A stretch of 64,000 nucleotides of DNA, from positions 6,116,001 to 6,180,000 of the forward strand of contig NC_058161.1 in NCBI RefSeq assembly GCF_020080835.1. The letters run 5' to 3'. The notes beneath the pieces were generated by a model. The model had not been told where the DNA came from, searched no databases, and saw only the letters and a program-made list of their open reading frames with translations. Positions 38,201-49,800 of this stretch are shown in pieces. The position numbers and the translations under genes are program-made. Position 1 is the stretch's first letter. Each line of letters begins with the position of its first letter. The DNA comes from Cotesia glomerata. Lineage: Eukaryota > Arthropoda > Insecta > Hymenoptera > Braconidae.

Positions 38201-39200
38201 CGCCAATTATATATATTTTCTCTATTTCACTTTCTCTCTCAGTTATCATTTTCTTTAGTTTTTTCTCAATTGCACTTATTCCGACATTGTTATATACCGA
38301 TATCACTAACTTACTTTCTTTCTTATTTTGGAGTTCATATCCATGTTCCCAGGCCACCACCTCCCACTCCTCACTTATGTTTTTCTTTACTCCAATTAAA
38401 TGACCCCCGCTTGCTCTTCCCCTCTTTGACTCTATTTTTCTCTCAGCCACTTTAAAATACCATTTCATACTATTGTTTAGTTTCTCTAGTGTTTTGATTT
38501 TATTTTTTTCTTCCACCCATGTTTCCATTAATATAACTATGTCGTATTTTTCTATTATGTTATTTATTTCCTCTGTTTCACTTAGGCCTGCAATATTCCA
38601 GCAAAAAACATTGCAGTTACTTATTTTACTTTCTCTTCTTCTATATTTCTTTTTGCAATTCACTCCATTTTTACTCTTGTTTGGTTTTCCACTTATACTT
38701 TTATTCTTATTGTTAATTTTGCCAGTTTTTGGTGTCTCATTGTTTGTTCTTGTATCCTTGTATTCATATTTATTTTTATTTTTATATTTGTTTTTATTTT
38801 TATTTTTATCTTTATTTTTATTTTTATCTTTATTTTTATTTTTATATTTATTTTTATTTTTATATTTATTTTTATTTTTATATTTATTTTTATTTTTATC
38901 TTTATCTTTATTTTTATATTTATTTTTATATTTATTTTTATTTTTATATTTATTTTTATTGTTATTGTTATCTTTATTTTTATCTTTATCTTTATTTTTA
39001 TATTTATTTTTATTTTTATATTTATCTTTATTTTTATATTTATTTTTATATTTATTTTTATTTTTATATTTGTTTTTATATTTATTTTTATTTTTATATT
39101 TATTTTTATTTTTGTTTTTTTTTTTATTTATATTTACTTTTCTTCCCCCCCCCCCCGCATCCTCTTCCACGTTTTTCCCATGCTCACTTATGTCCCTCAT
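35225..39200 (-). pseudogene. LINE polyprotein: endonuclease and reverse transcriptase, frameshifted
   Basis: Segments 39200-37845, 37439-36420 and 36331-35225 are pieces of one frame. The first has the endonuclease motifs NVFCWNIAGL, ETWVEE, IIGDFNARIG and ESDHLPI. The second has RT motifs VIPIFKAGDEEKPENYRGIS, QAGFRKRRGTRD, FVAFIDLKAAFDTVDRELL and INQGVRQRCALSAVLFNIF. The catalytic YADD follows near 36465 but in a different frame, because of a shift in an A-rich run near 36510; a TAG stops that frame near 36373. The third segment holds the thumb (YKYLGYIFT) and a C-x2-C...H-x-C-x-C motif near 35450. Frame breaks also lie in the poly-A runs around 37640 and 37860. Not functional as it stands. 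Confidence 0.85.
38755..39130 (-). repeat. TTTTTATATTTA hexamer-type minisatellite inside the LINE frame
   Basis: About 375 bases of TTTTTA/TATTTA units. On the minus strand they stay in frame and encode roughly 125 residues of alternating Lys-Asn with Tyr or Asp. Followed on the plus strand by a C homopolymer near 39145. A shadow frame on the opposite strand (38473-39333) is an artefact of this array. Confidence 0.9.
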
Positions 39201-39479
39201 AATTTCTTCCTCACTCGCTGCCTCATCTTCACATCTTAAAATCTTTTTCGGTCAGATTTCAGTTCTTCCGTCTTTAATTAGGCCTCTCTCGGTTCGAAAT
39301 AACATTTTTCTAAATTCAAACTTTGAATTTTAATTTTCAGAGCTTTCAATGCAATATTTACATTTTATATTGTAATTTTTACAAATTCTATAATAATTAC
39401 AATCTGAAACTGTAATTTTTCCAGTTTTCATCACGGAGCGCCACGTTACATTATATAATGTAATTTTTCTATTTTTCTT

Positions 39480-39585
39480 CTTTAAAAATATTTTTTAATA
39501 CTAAGAAATGATGTCTAATAAATGATTTCTTAAATACAAAGAAATGTTCTTAAATACTAAGAAATCTTTCTATCAGTGTGTATAC
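39480..39585. mobile_element. Fragment of an ACACTGATAGAAGGATTT element
   Basis: The right end AATCTTTCTATCAGTGTG and palindromic TTTCTTAAATACTAAGAAA units match 61148-61386. No left terminus is visible. Confidence 0.6.
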
Positions 39586-39930
39586 TCATTTTTCTGAAAA
39601 ACTTTTTTGAAAGCCATAAAATTGAATTGAAATTGAAAAAAAAAACTTTTTCGTGTTATTTATATGGCACATTGATTTTTTGAATGAATGAAGTCTTTTG
39701 TTCACTTAGAATTTTTTTTTATAGTAGGAATATTTTTTTTTTTCTATAAATTATCTAGTTAGAATAGAATTATTGTTAGAATAGAAAAAAAATATCGCTT
39801 AAAAACAAAATACCCTAGTAAATACAAAAATATAAAAACAATAATAATAAAATACCAGTATTTACAATCATTAGAATCATTTATTGAAATAATACAATCA
39901 TAGTAACTGTAATATAATGTATTAATAGTA

Positions 39931-40042
39931 TATTGTGTGACTATGGATGAAACAAAACGATTTCAGACCAGTGAAGTTGCCTGCCCGAGCGAAGCGAGGG
40001 CTGGCATCACTCGGTCTGAAATCGTGTTTCATCCCGCATCAC
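39931..40042. repeat. Short palindromic element
   Basis: Arms around GTGACTATGGATGAAACA and TGTTTCATCCCGCATCACAC, with inner arms ACGATTTCAGACC/GGTCTGAAATCGT. The loop has CCCGAGCGAAGCGAGGG. Much GC-richer than the surroundings. About 112 bases, noncoding. Confidence 0.75.
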
Positions 40043-40356
40043 ACTTTATATTTTTCATATAAGTTGCATTAAAAATGCTAGTTTCAATGTCTGGAGCCAA
40101 CCAGAACTATAGATAGTTTCAGACGAACAGCGAAAATACCATTTTATTATGAAACTTATAATAAAATAGAAAGTAATAGTTTATTTTTTACCAAACATTA
40201 TTCGTAAATTGACAAGTTTTCTTTTATCATTCTTATTTATGCTTAATAACAGAATTATAATATGTCAGTACAGTTAACGGTTAGAATGACAATTATAAAG
40301 GTATAAAATAAATAAACAATTGATAGGATTGAAAATAAAGCTGCAACTTCACCTCG

Positions 40357-40690
40357 CGGACAGAAAATCGTCATTTTCTGTCCGCCGGGAAGAAATAATT
40401 GATACCTGCCCGGCACAGTCGCATTGGTCTGAAATTGTCTACTTTCGGTTGGCTCAACAGGCATTGAAACTCACATTTTCAATGCAGGTTATATGAAAAT
40501 AGTATATTACACCCCTTGGCCGAGGCGAAGCCGAGGTCAACAAACATGTGATCTGAGGTTTTCTTTTTTACTTCCCAAAGGCTGTATAATATTTTTTTGT
40601 CCGAGGAAGGAGGAAAGCGGCAGCTTTGTTTAGCGCAGTGAGACCAAAGTTGCCACTTTCCGCCCAGAGGGCAAAAAAATTTATAATACA
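40357..40690. repeat. Double-hairpin repeat, single divergent copies
   Basis: Shares the CCTCGGCTTCGCCTCGG and CAGATCACATG blocks and the GCGGAAAG arms with 11255-11975. Two hairpin blocks, about 40357-40460 and 40500-40690. Noncoding. Confidence 0.7.
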
Positions 40691-40806
40691 TGGAGTAAGA
40701 TATATATTGAAGTATACTTTAATTAAAATTGAAAATAAAACATAGTGTAATTAATATATGATTAATTAGCCTGATACTGATTAAATCATTAACATTAGAA
40801 GTTGTT

Positions 40807-43800
40807 TTATGAACTCGGTGTAATCTTGATAATATTACCGCAATTTTCAATTTGTGATGATAGAGGGAACATGAATGAGTCATAATTTTCCCAGCGTGGT
40901 AAGATTTTTATGTATTCTGAATTTGTCAAATTACTCAATTGATTCTGACAATTGAATAATTCTGCTTCATAATCGTTTCCATTATCTGTGAAAGCAACTG
41001 AATTTGAACTCAAATTTTCAATTGCTGAAGGAACTTCATCACTGTAAATTGAATTTTCTATTTTCAAAACCTGATTATTACGATTATTCTTTATAGAAAC
41101 TACTCCTTGATTTTGAATAACAAAATTAGCTTCTTTGAATTTGATGTCCCATTGTCTCGGATCGATATATTTTAAGAGTTCACGTTTAGAACTGTTTTTG
41201 AATTCAAATTGGTACGAAACATCAGTATTGACAACTGACAATTTCTCAGCAGATTGCCAGAGGTCATTAATAGGATTGTATACTGCCACAAAGTAATCAT
41301 GGAACAGCCACATTTTTGCAGAAACAATTCCAGAAAATTTTTTAGCTACCTGATAACCAATTTGCATCTTTAAAGAAATAACAGCTGGAGATGACGTTCC
41401 AAATACAACCGGTACTCCAAAGTCACTGACAACATATTCTTCGTACATATTTTGATAGAATACATGGTATGAATCGAGGTAACTATAGTGGTCGACAAGT
41501 TCTTTGATATCATTATTGAAAGTGCTGAAAGATTTATGATCGTAGTAATTAATTACAACTGCTTGGTCTCGGTAGAATAATAGTATATCTAAGAATGAAT
41601 CTTGCGACAACGTCATAGCAACTGAAAATTTCCTGAGAAAATCAAAAATGAAGGTTGTGGTGATCGGGCCTTCGAAGAATTTCAAAAAGTCGTTGTTTAC
41701 GCTCTTCAATAAATTATCCATGCCGTCAGATTGTATGTAGAGCTGAAAAATAACGATTTAAATAATTTAATACATGTTAGTATCACTAAAGTTATGATCG
41801 AGTCAGTAATTTGTTGTTACACGGAAAAAAGAAAACTGGAAAAATTACAGTTTCAGATTGTAATTATTACAGATTTTATAAGAATTATATTGTAGAATGT
41901 AATATTTACATTGAAAGCTCTGAATATTAAATTAAAAAATTGAATTTAGAAAAATGTTATTTCAAACTGTAATTTTTCTAGTTTTGATTACGACGAGATC
42001 GATTTTACATATTATACTGTAATTTTTCAAGTTTTCTTTTTTCCGTGTAGTTGACTCTTTTATGTTATTACAATGATTGTAAAATATTATATTCTGAAAG
42101 ACTACTGAATACTCATTATAAGAAGTTAATTTTATCTAAAGTTAAGGAAACTATTGATAAAAAAATGCTTACTGTTTGGCAATTAATTATTATAATAAAC
42201 TACCTAATGAATTAAAACGGTAAGGCTATTCGGACACTGTGAGTGGATTTAGCGCGAGGCTAGCGTGAGTATTAGAAATTTCTTGCCACGCTATTGGTTG
42301 AAAAAATCTTATATTCACGCTAAACTCACGCTACAGTGTCCGAATAGTCTCAGCCGAATTAAAAACACTGTATGTTTCAAAGAAAGTTCTCAGAGGAAAA
42401 ATTTGTAATTAAGTTAGAAATTTAGACTTTTAGACACATTTTGGTTTTTTTGACACTGAGAAAAAACATTTCTTTTGCAAAAAAAGGGCATTTTGTGACA
42501 ATAAATCAATTTGTTGGAAATTTTCAATAATATTATTTGTTAGCAGAAGAAATTATTTTCACAGTCACTTTTTTGCTGAAAAAAAAGTTTTCTAGATTTA
42601 GGAAAAAAAATTTTGAATGGAAATTCACAAGTTGTCTATCTAAAATTGTTTTTTTTTTCCCCAAATCTAGGAACTTTTTTTTCAACAAGAAAGTTTCTAC
42701 TCCGAGAAAAATTTCTATTTTTTCAGCTAAGAAATAAAACTGTTGAAAATTTCCAACAAATTAATTTTTTTGTCACAAGAATGCCCATTTTTTGTAAAAG
42801 AAATTTTTTTCTCAGTACATATTTTTAAGATTTCTGTATAATAATTTTTATTATAGTACTTGTGATTTTTTACGTTAAATTACTAATTAGATATTCTTGA
42901 TTTGATTAATTTACATGAGACTTTTGTATTTTTTTTTTCTGGTTTCTATGAACAGGTATAAATATTTTTATAGAATGTATAATATCCTAAAGTAAATAAA
43001 TAAATAAGTAAAAATAAATAGCACTAGTTACAGCCCAATAGCTGGTGATTTTATGATTTTGCATTATGAACTGCTGCAAGTAGATAATTTCTGGTACTTC
43101 AGTATATTCATCGCGAACGACTGTAATTTTAAACTGCAAACCATCACCCTCATCATTCATGGTATCGATTACATATAAAGCTGTTAAATTTTTAGATACT
43201 GGAGAATGAGGTGGCGTTAATTCCAAAACTTTAGAAGAGTACTCATGCATTTTAGCAAAACATGGACAGTGTGATTGCGCAAAACCTTTGAGAGTCGTGA
43301 TATAGAAATTGTAAAGGTGTTCATTTTTTTCCTCCGTCATGAACCAATGGAGGCGCAAGAAATCAGTCATTGTTTGCGATTGTTGCTGAAGTATATTGTA
43401 TGATCCAGCACGCAGTTTCAAAGGAAGAGAAGTATTAGCCATCATCGACCAAAGAATACTTATCGCATTATCTTTATCGAAGTAAAGAGATCTTAAACTT
43501 GCACCAATTGAGAGCAATCGGACGTAATCGTTACGCGTAGGTACTTCAACATCGCCACGAAGAATCGGGGACAATACATGAGCATTGTTTCCTCCTTGGA
43601 TGTTGTGCGCTACCCCAAGCCATAGAACCTTCATCTTGTAAGTTGACTCATCTGTTAATTTTTAAGAAGAATTTATATTTTAATAATCTTTATTAATTAC
43701 ATTTTATTAGTGAACGTTAAAGATAATATTTTTTTATTATTGGATTTTTTCTCTTAAAGATTGGTTTTTAATATTTTTAGATTTTCAGGTAATTGGCTCT

Positions 43801-46800
43801 CCAGTCTAATAACAACAATTTTACAATTTATTTTTTCGTAATATTTCGCCTGTATTTCCCTCTTGATTAAAAAAAAAAAAATATTGAGACAAAGAAAAAA
43901 GTATAGAAAAGAATTGGTTTTCTAGTCAATCTAATACTTTTTTGTTATACTCGCTCCAAAAGTTCAACTTTTGAGCGCTGGATGGCGTCCGAAAAGATAC
44001 TCATTTCTAGAGACTCTACCATACCGTCTTTTTTCCGCGGCCTAGGCCGCAAAGTTTATTTCCCCCTTTTTTCCGTACTGTCCTTGTGCAATCAAATGAA
44101 ATTTAGAACGAAATAAATCAAATTCTAGTGTACTGACCGATGATTTTGAGTACATTTAAACTTAGTTCCTATTGAGTGGCGCTAATTATTTCTCTGCTGG
44201 CAGTTTATTACGAAACGGACCTAATGTTAATAAAATAACAACCATGTCATAAATAAATATTAATAAAAAGATAATTAATATAAAATTAAGTTTTTTTGCC
44301 CTTGTGAAACTTCATAAAATTTAAATATGTCATTATTTGCCTCCTATCCCTCAAAAGTTAAACTTATGGAGCGATAATAACAAAAAATATTGTATGTCAT
44401 TTAGCCACTAAGTGGTAATTTTGACGACGACGATTTTACGATATTCGCTTTAAAGTTTGTGACGCGAATGTACGAAAACGAGTGTAAATTTCCGTCCTCG
44501 GCTTCACCTCGGACGTTAAAGTTACGCCCGTTTTCGTGCATTCCTGCCACAAACTTTAAGCTCATATCGCATCATCGTCGTTGTCAGAAAATCGCCACTT
44601 TGCGGCCTTATGACATAAATTACTATTTTCTTTGTCTCAATACTTTTTTTATTCAGGGCCTCCAGGCATATCTAAATCTTTCATTAAAGATAAATTTGAC
44701 CGAAAAAATAATTCGGACAGTCCAGACCAGGACTCGAACCTGAATCTTTTGGTTACAGTCAACTCTGTCTAAAGGTTCCAAGTCAGGAAAGAACCATTTG
44801 TTAAAGGTTCCCCCCACCCCCCACCATCAACATTTCCCCTACAATATATTCCCCTTAAGCGCCAATGTACGAGCTAAAACGAAAACATTGCGCGGTTAAC
44901 ATAACTTCAAAAAAGAACGTGCTATGAAAAAACCGAATTGTGATTCGTCGCTCGAGAAAGCGGGTGGGGGAATATTCGGGAACCTTTAACAAATGTATCC
45001 TGGAACCTGTACACTGTAAAAAATTTGCGGAGTAAACGCGGAGTGAATGAAGAGTGAATGATTTTTAATTGATTCACTCCCAGCGGGAGTGATATTTACT
45101 CCGAGAAGGAGTTAATTTTTATTAATAATAAAATTCACTCCGCATTCACTCCCAAAATAAATGAATTTAGAAATAAATTTTTGTAAAGAAAATATTTTTA
45201 TAAACCCTTTTTATATTTAATTATTAAAAATTTAATTTATTATTTTTAATAATATTTCATTTTAATTATTATTATAATGTTTTTATTTGGGTCATTCTAC
45301 GTCAAATCGACCAATAGTTGGACTCGACCCCTTTCGATTTGGACAAATTTTGGTCAGAAGTTTTCTTTTATCTTATAACGAAGTTCTGCCAAAAGAAAAA
45401 AATTAAAAAAATTTTTTTCAAAAGTTATGCAAAATCAAAAATTTCACTATTTTCCATATTTTTTAAACTTATGTTTAAAAAAAGTTTCAAAGGGGCTACT
45501 TGGGGCTACTTGGGTTTCGAATAACCAACAATAAACAAATACAATTAATGTTTTTTTTCTCATCATTATGCCATTAAATGAAATTTCAACTGTTCAGAAT
45601 ATCAAAATTACGCGATTTGCCAAACTCAATGAGGATAAAAAAAAAAAAATTAAGAAAAAATTTTTTTCTTAACAAATTTCAAAAATTCATATTTTTGAAA
45701 AAACAAAAAACACAGTTCCAAAAATTTCAGGATCTTTTAAGATTGATACAAGGTAGTACACAAAAAAATTTGAGCCAAAAATTTATTGTCGACGGTCAAT
45801 TTTGACAATTTTCAAAAATTCAAAATTTCACAAATTGGAGATTTTTCAAAATTTTTTTTCGGAAATTTTTTTTTTTAATAGCCCCAAGTATCCCCTTTGA
45901 AACTTACTCAATGCGATTTTTGTAATTGTAATAGTTTTCGAGATTTTTAAAACATAAGTTTAAAAAATATGGAAAATAGTGAAATTTTGGATTTTGCATA
46001 ACTTATGAAAAAAATTTTTTTAATTTTTCCCTTTGGCAAAACTTCGTTATAAGATAAAAGAAAACTTCTGACCAAAATTTGTCCAAATCGAAAGAGATCG
46101 AATCCAACTATTGGTCGATTTGACGTGGAATGACCCTTATAGTGAATTAATTTTGAGATATTTTTTGTAGAACGAAAATTCATCCTTATTTTCTTTATTT
46201 TAAAAACTCCGAACGCGGATGTTTTTCGGAGTGAAATTCGAAATCACTCCGAAATCACTCTGAAATCACTCCGCAAATAAAAACTCCGGATTCACTCTCT
46301 ACGCGGAGTGATTAATTACTTCACTCCGGAACTCCGAGTGATGAGAGTGAAATTCACTCCCGATTCAGTCCGGATTTTTTACAGTGTAGGCAGCGGGAAC
46401 TTTTAGAAAGAGAACCTTTTTAGACAGAGTCGATTATACTTTAGTTAGAGGCATTGGCGCGTAACTAAAAGATCCAGGTTCGATTCCTGGTCTGGGCTAT
46501 CCGAGATATTTTTTTTGCCCTTCGGGCGAAAAGTGGCAACTTTCGTCCCGCTGTGCTAAACAAAGTTGCCGCTTTCCGCCTTCGTCGGACAAAAAAATGT
46601 TATACAGCCCTTAGAAAGTAAAAAAGAAAACCTCAGATCACATGTTTGTTGACAATTACCACCTTTACAAGGATGGAATGTGATTGTATTCCATACATGC
46701 TTGTAAATTAATTAAAATTCATTAAAATTAATAATTTCTTTAAAAATAATAATATTTTTAAGGTTGAAACAATTAGATGTGATCTGAGGCTTTTCTTATT

Positions 46801-49800
46801 TTCCTTCCCAAGGGGTGTAATATACTATTTCGGTCAAATTTATTTTTAATGACAGATTTAGATATGAATTGTAGCTGAATTACATATTTCTAACACAGGC
46901 GAAATATCCTATAATCCTATAATAAAATTAATCCTATAATAAAATTAACATGAAAAATATGTGTTGCAAATTATTTGTAATGTGATTGGTCAAATATATC
47001 ATAAGCATAAAAATATATGCAAACTCTATATTCACGCGCGCTGGCGCGCGTAAATTTGAATTTTAGTACATTGTAAAATTGTTGTTATTAGACTAGAGAG
47101 CCAATTACTTGAAAATCTAAAAATTAAAGATAATATTATTAACATACGAAGAATTTGTTGATAACAATGATCCAGATGATTTTGAACTTTTGGATGACCT
47201 CCGAATGGAAATGTTCTATAAATCATAGTACCAGTGGCAAGAATAGCTGCTCCATAGATTTTCAGTGAAAAAACTTTGGCGGAATTAGTAAATGCTTCCC
47301 AATGAGTTAAAAGATTCTCACTAGGTGCTCTTACATGGAAAGGAAGTATTGCCAAGATTTCTATTGCCTCGAGATCAGTGATATTTTTATTCTTTATGAT
47401 ATCAAATACAAACAGGTTTGCTGCATTGGTCCCAACTTGAGATACAATACCTATGAAAAACCTCCTAAAATTTCAAAATTGAGTTAAAAATGTTGCACAA
47501 AATTTTAATTAAAAAAACTAATCAATGTATTAAAGACTAACTTGATGACTGTTTTAGCCGGAGTTGTATCGCTTTGAATTTTGGAGAATATTATATGAAA
47601 TGACGAAACTTCAAGATAAGTTAAAGCTTCACGAATATTGTTGATGACCTTGCTTCGCTGCCAGTCGGGTTCTTCAGTTTTGATATGATTCTCTGCAAAA
47701 TAATTTGCAGCATCGATCAACATTTCCTTTATCTTTTTCAGAAGATAATTTTGATCAACAATGTGACGTCCTTCTGTAAAATCAGAAGCTGCATTTTCTG
47801 CATACAAGCTGTTCGTATGTTGATAGCTCCAATCACGAATTGATGGTATACTGTCAAAATTAATAGTTGGACCCGCATATTCCGATGATGGTTTAATGCT
47901 CTCCAGAGTTAATGTAGCGCTAAGAATTCAAAGAATAAATAATTTTTCATAGCAATGAATTAAAAAACTTTCAATAAATTATTATAATAACTTACCTGTA
48001 TGTAACTTGAGAAGCCTTAGAATTGTGGTAGAAAGGGAAGAAACTAGTTTCTCCATGAGTGCGAAGCTTTTGAAGCACAAGATTATTATCTTTTATTTCA
48101 AATTTATAAACTTTTGAACTGGCTGCGTCCGAATTTTCCTAAAAAATTGATAAGTAAGCTCGAGAAGTTCATGAATTGTTCATAGAAGAATTTGTGAAGT
48201 TTATTCTGTTTTTCTTACCTCTTCCGGTAAAGCACAAAGGATTACTTCAATAAAATTGAAACTAGAAAGCTTATTTTTGCTGCATTCTTTCGGTGACATG
48301 AATTTCATCACTGAAATTCTTTTTGAATTAGAAGTTGAATATTCTGGATGGACATCATAACTTGTTTTACATTGCCCGTGAATTGTGTTCTAATAGATTA
48401 AAAAAGCAATAAGTTAAATTAAGAAGTGTGATAACTGACCACTACTCTGAGAAAAAAATACTATTGTCCAAACAAGAATTTCTTGGTACTAAAAATATTC
48501 ATTTTATTAATGTTAGTTTTCAATTTTTTGAGAAAAAATCATCTATATTATTGAAAGAATAAGAAAAATATTGTTTCCAGGACAGTCATATGATAAAATC
48601 AGTTTTTTTAGTGAAATTTAGTGTCATTGCAAAGGTCTTGACTTAAATTTGTGCCTTTTCAAAGTTTTCATTTCATTTTCATTGATAGTCAATTTATTAT
48701 GATAAGTATTTAGGCTGCATTTGAAAATTCTCTATCTCTAGATACATAATTAAAAATGATATTGTATCTTGAGAACTATTGAGATTTTTAAAGATATAAG
48801 TTCACCCCGACATTACACTCATCGAGACCTTTCATTTGAGTACCCACATCAATTTTTCATATATTTATATATATTACATATATGTATATATGAAAAATAT
48901 ATCAAAAATGCAAGTGGGTACTCAAATGAAAGCTCTTGATAAGTGTAACATCGGGATGAGCTTATATCTTTAAAAATTTCAATAATTCTCAAGATAAATA
49001 ATTAAGAAATGACCTTGTATCTTGTGAACTATTGACATTTTTAAAGATATAAGCTCACCCCGACATTACACTCATCGAGACCTTTCATTTGAGTACCCAC
49101 ATCAATTTTTCATATATTTATATATATTACATATATGTATATATGAAAAATATATCAAAAATGCAAGTGGGTACTCAAATGAAAGCTCTTGATAAGTGTA
49201 ACATCGGGATGAGCTTATATCTTTAAAAATTTCAATAATTCTCAAGATAAATAATTAAGAAATGACCTTGTATCTTGTGAACTATTGACATTTTTAAAGA
49301 TATAAGCTCACCCCGACATTACACTCATCGAGACCTTTCATTTGAGTACCCACATCAATTTTTCATATATTTATATATATGTATATATGTAAAATATGTC
49401 AAAATGCATGTGGGTACTCAAATGAAAGCTCTTGATGAGTGTATCATCTGGATGAATTTATATCTTTAAAAACATCAATATCTAAGAAAATACAGTGCAA
49501 TTTAACAAAAGTCATTATTTAATAAAGCAAAATTTCAATTATTTACAGTTCACAAGTCACGGCAGTCACATAGTGACTGCAAGGTTGCTAGTCAATAGTT
49601 ATTTTTTTTTTATAGCATTTTTTATAATATTATGAATAAATAAAAGAATAGCTTTTACTTGAATTAAATAAAAATTATTTCCATCAATTCAACAAATTCT
49701 TGGAATAAAATTATATATTCTCGAAAATTTTCAAAATATGTTTTTCTATAAAATAAATTTTCTTGATAAAAATATTTTTTTTTCTCAGTGTGTTATAAAA

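Larger units (their letters stand above)
34617..39291 (-). mobile_element. Non-LTR retrotransposon (LINE) with APE endonuclease and reverse transcriptase, decayed
   Basis: Read on the minus strand. The 3' end carries a short tetranucleotide tail (GATA on the plus strand, 34613-34635). The element is flanked by a 10-base duplication GTTCGAAATA (34607-34616 and 39292-39301). Coding order: a low-complexity Lys/Asn/Tyr tract, an APE-type endonuclease, a reverse transcriptase, then a C-terminal Cys-His motif. No separate ORF1 is seen; the 5' leader is about 90 bases, so the copy may be 5' truncated or a one-ORF type. The 3' UTR includes an (AT)n run. The clade is not assigned. Confidence 0.88.
34580..39440. 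mobile_element. ACACGGAAAAAAG-family MITE split by the LINE
   Basis: The left part is 34580-34616; the right part continues at 39292 and ends near 39440. The two halves join to match the intact inverse copy at 41819-42053, apart from a deletion in the left half. This proves the LINE arrived later. Confidence 0.8.
34116..40806. other. Intergenic region, mostly transposon
   Basis: Separates the 3' ends of the myosin (+) and the left lipid transfer protein gene (-), which converge. Contents: a TA-flanked MITE (34298-34551), a LINE (34617-39291) nested in an older MITE, a MITE fragment ending near 39583, a palindromic repeat (39931-40042) and a double-hairpin repeat (40357-40690). No host gene is seen. 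Confidence 0.7.
44668..46868. mobile_element. Inverted-repeat element with tRNA-Thr-like arms
   Basis: Left arm 44668-44760 and right arm about 46430-46868 are inverse, the right one split by the insertion 46499-46835. Each arm contains the T-arm half of a tRNA: GATCCAGGTTCGATTCCTGG on the right. The right arm also has an anticodon-like loop CGCGTAA, consistent with a tRNA-Thr(CGT) ancestor. Neither arm is a complete tRNA gene. Confidence 0.65.
43787..47127. mobile_element. Outermost inverted-repeat layer
   Basis: About 50 bases containing AATTGGCTCTCCAGTCTAAT at the left are the inverse complement of the right end, with further matching around TATTTCGCCTGT (43850 and about 46900). The arms stop within about 20 bases of the splice donor. 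Confidence 0.7.
43652..47147 (-). other. Intron 8 of lipid transfer protein 1, built of nested inverted repeats
   Basis: 3.5 kb between exons 47464-47148 and 43651-43032. Layers from outside in: arms near 43787-43835 and 47080-47127 (AATTGGCTCTCYAGTCTAAT); arms 44668-44760 and about 46440-46868; arms at 45011 and 46386; arms at 45289 and 46136. Side insertions are 43878-44652 and 46499-46835. The corresponding intron in paralogue 2 is only 81 bases. No coding exon lies within. Confidence 0.75.

Noticed and set aside
38473..39333. 286-codon plus-strand frame rich in Leu/Phe/Tyr
   Set aside because: It is the complement of the LINE minisatellite and endonuclease frame; no motif, and the composition is explained by the TTTTTA array.
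43960..44620. CG-rich, regularly spaced words suggesting a bacterial insertion
   Set aside because: Explained by inverted-repeat elements sharing the CCTCGGCTTCRCCTCGG loop with other repeats in the window; no bacterial coding sequence.
48740..49500. Regular repeats that could suggest a CRISPR array
   Set aside because: Units are 253 bases, contiguous and lack unique spacers, in a spliced eukaryotic gene; this is a satellite.
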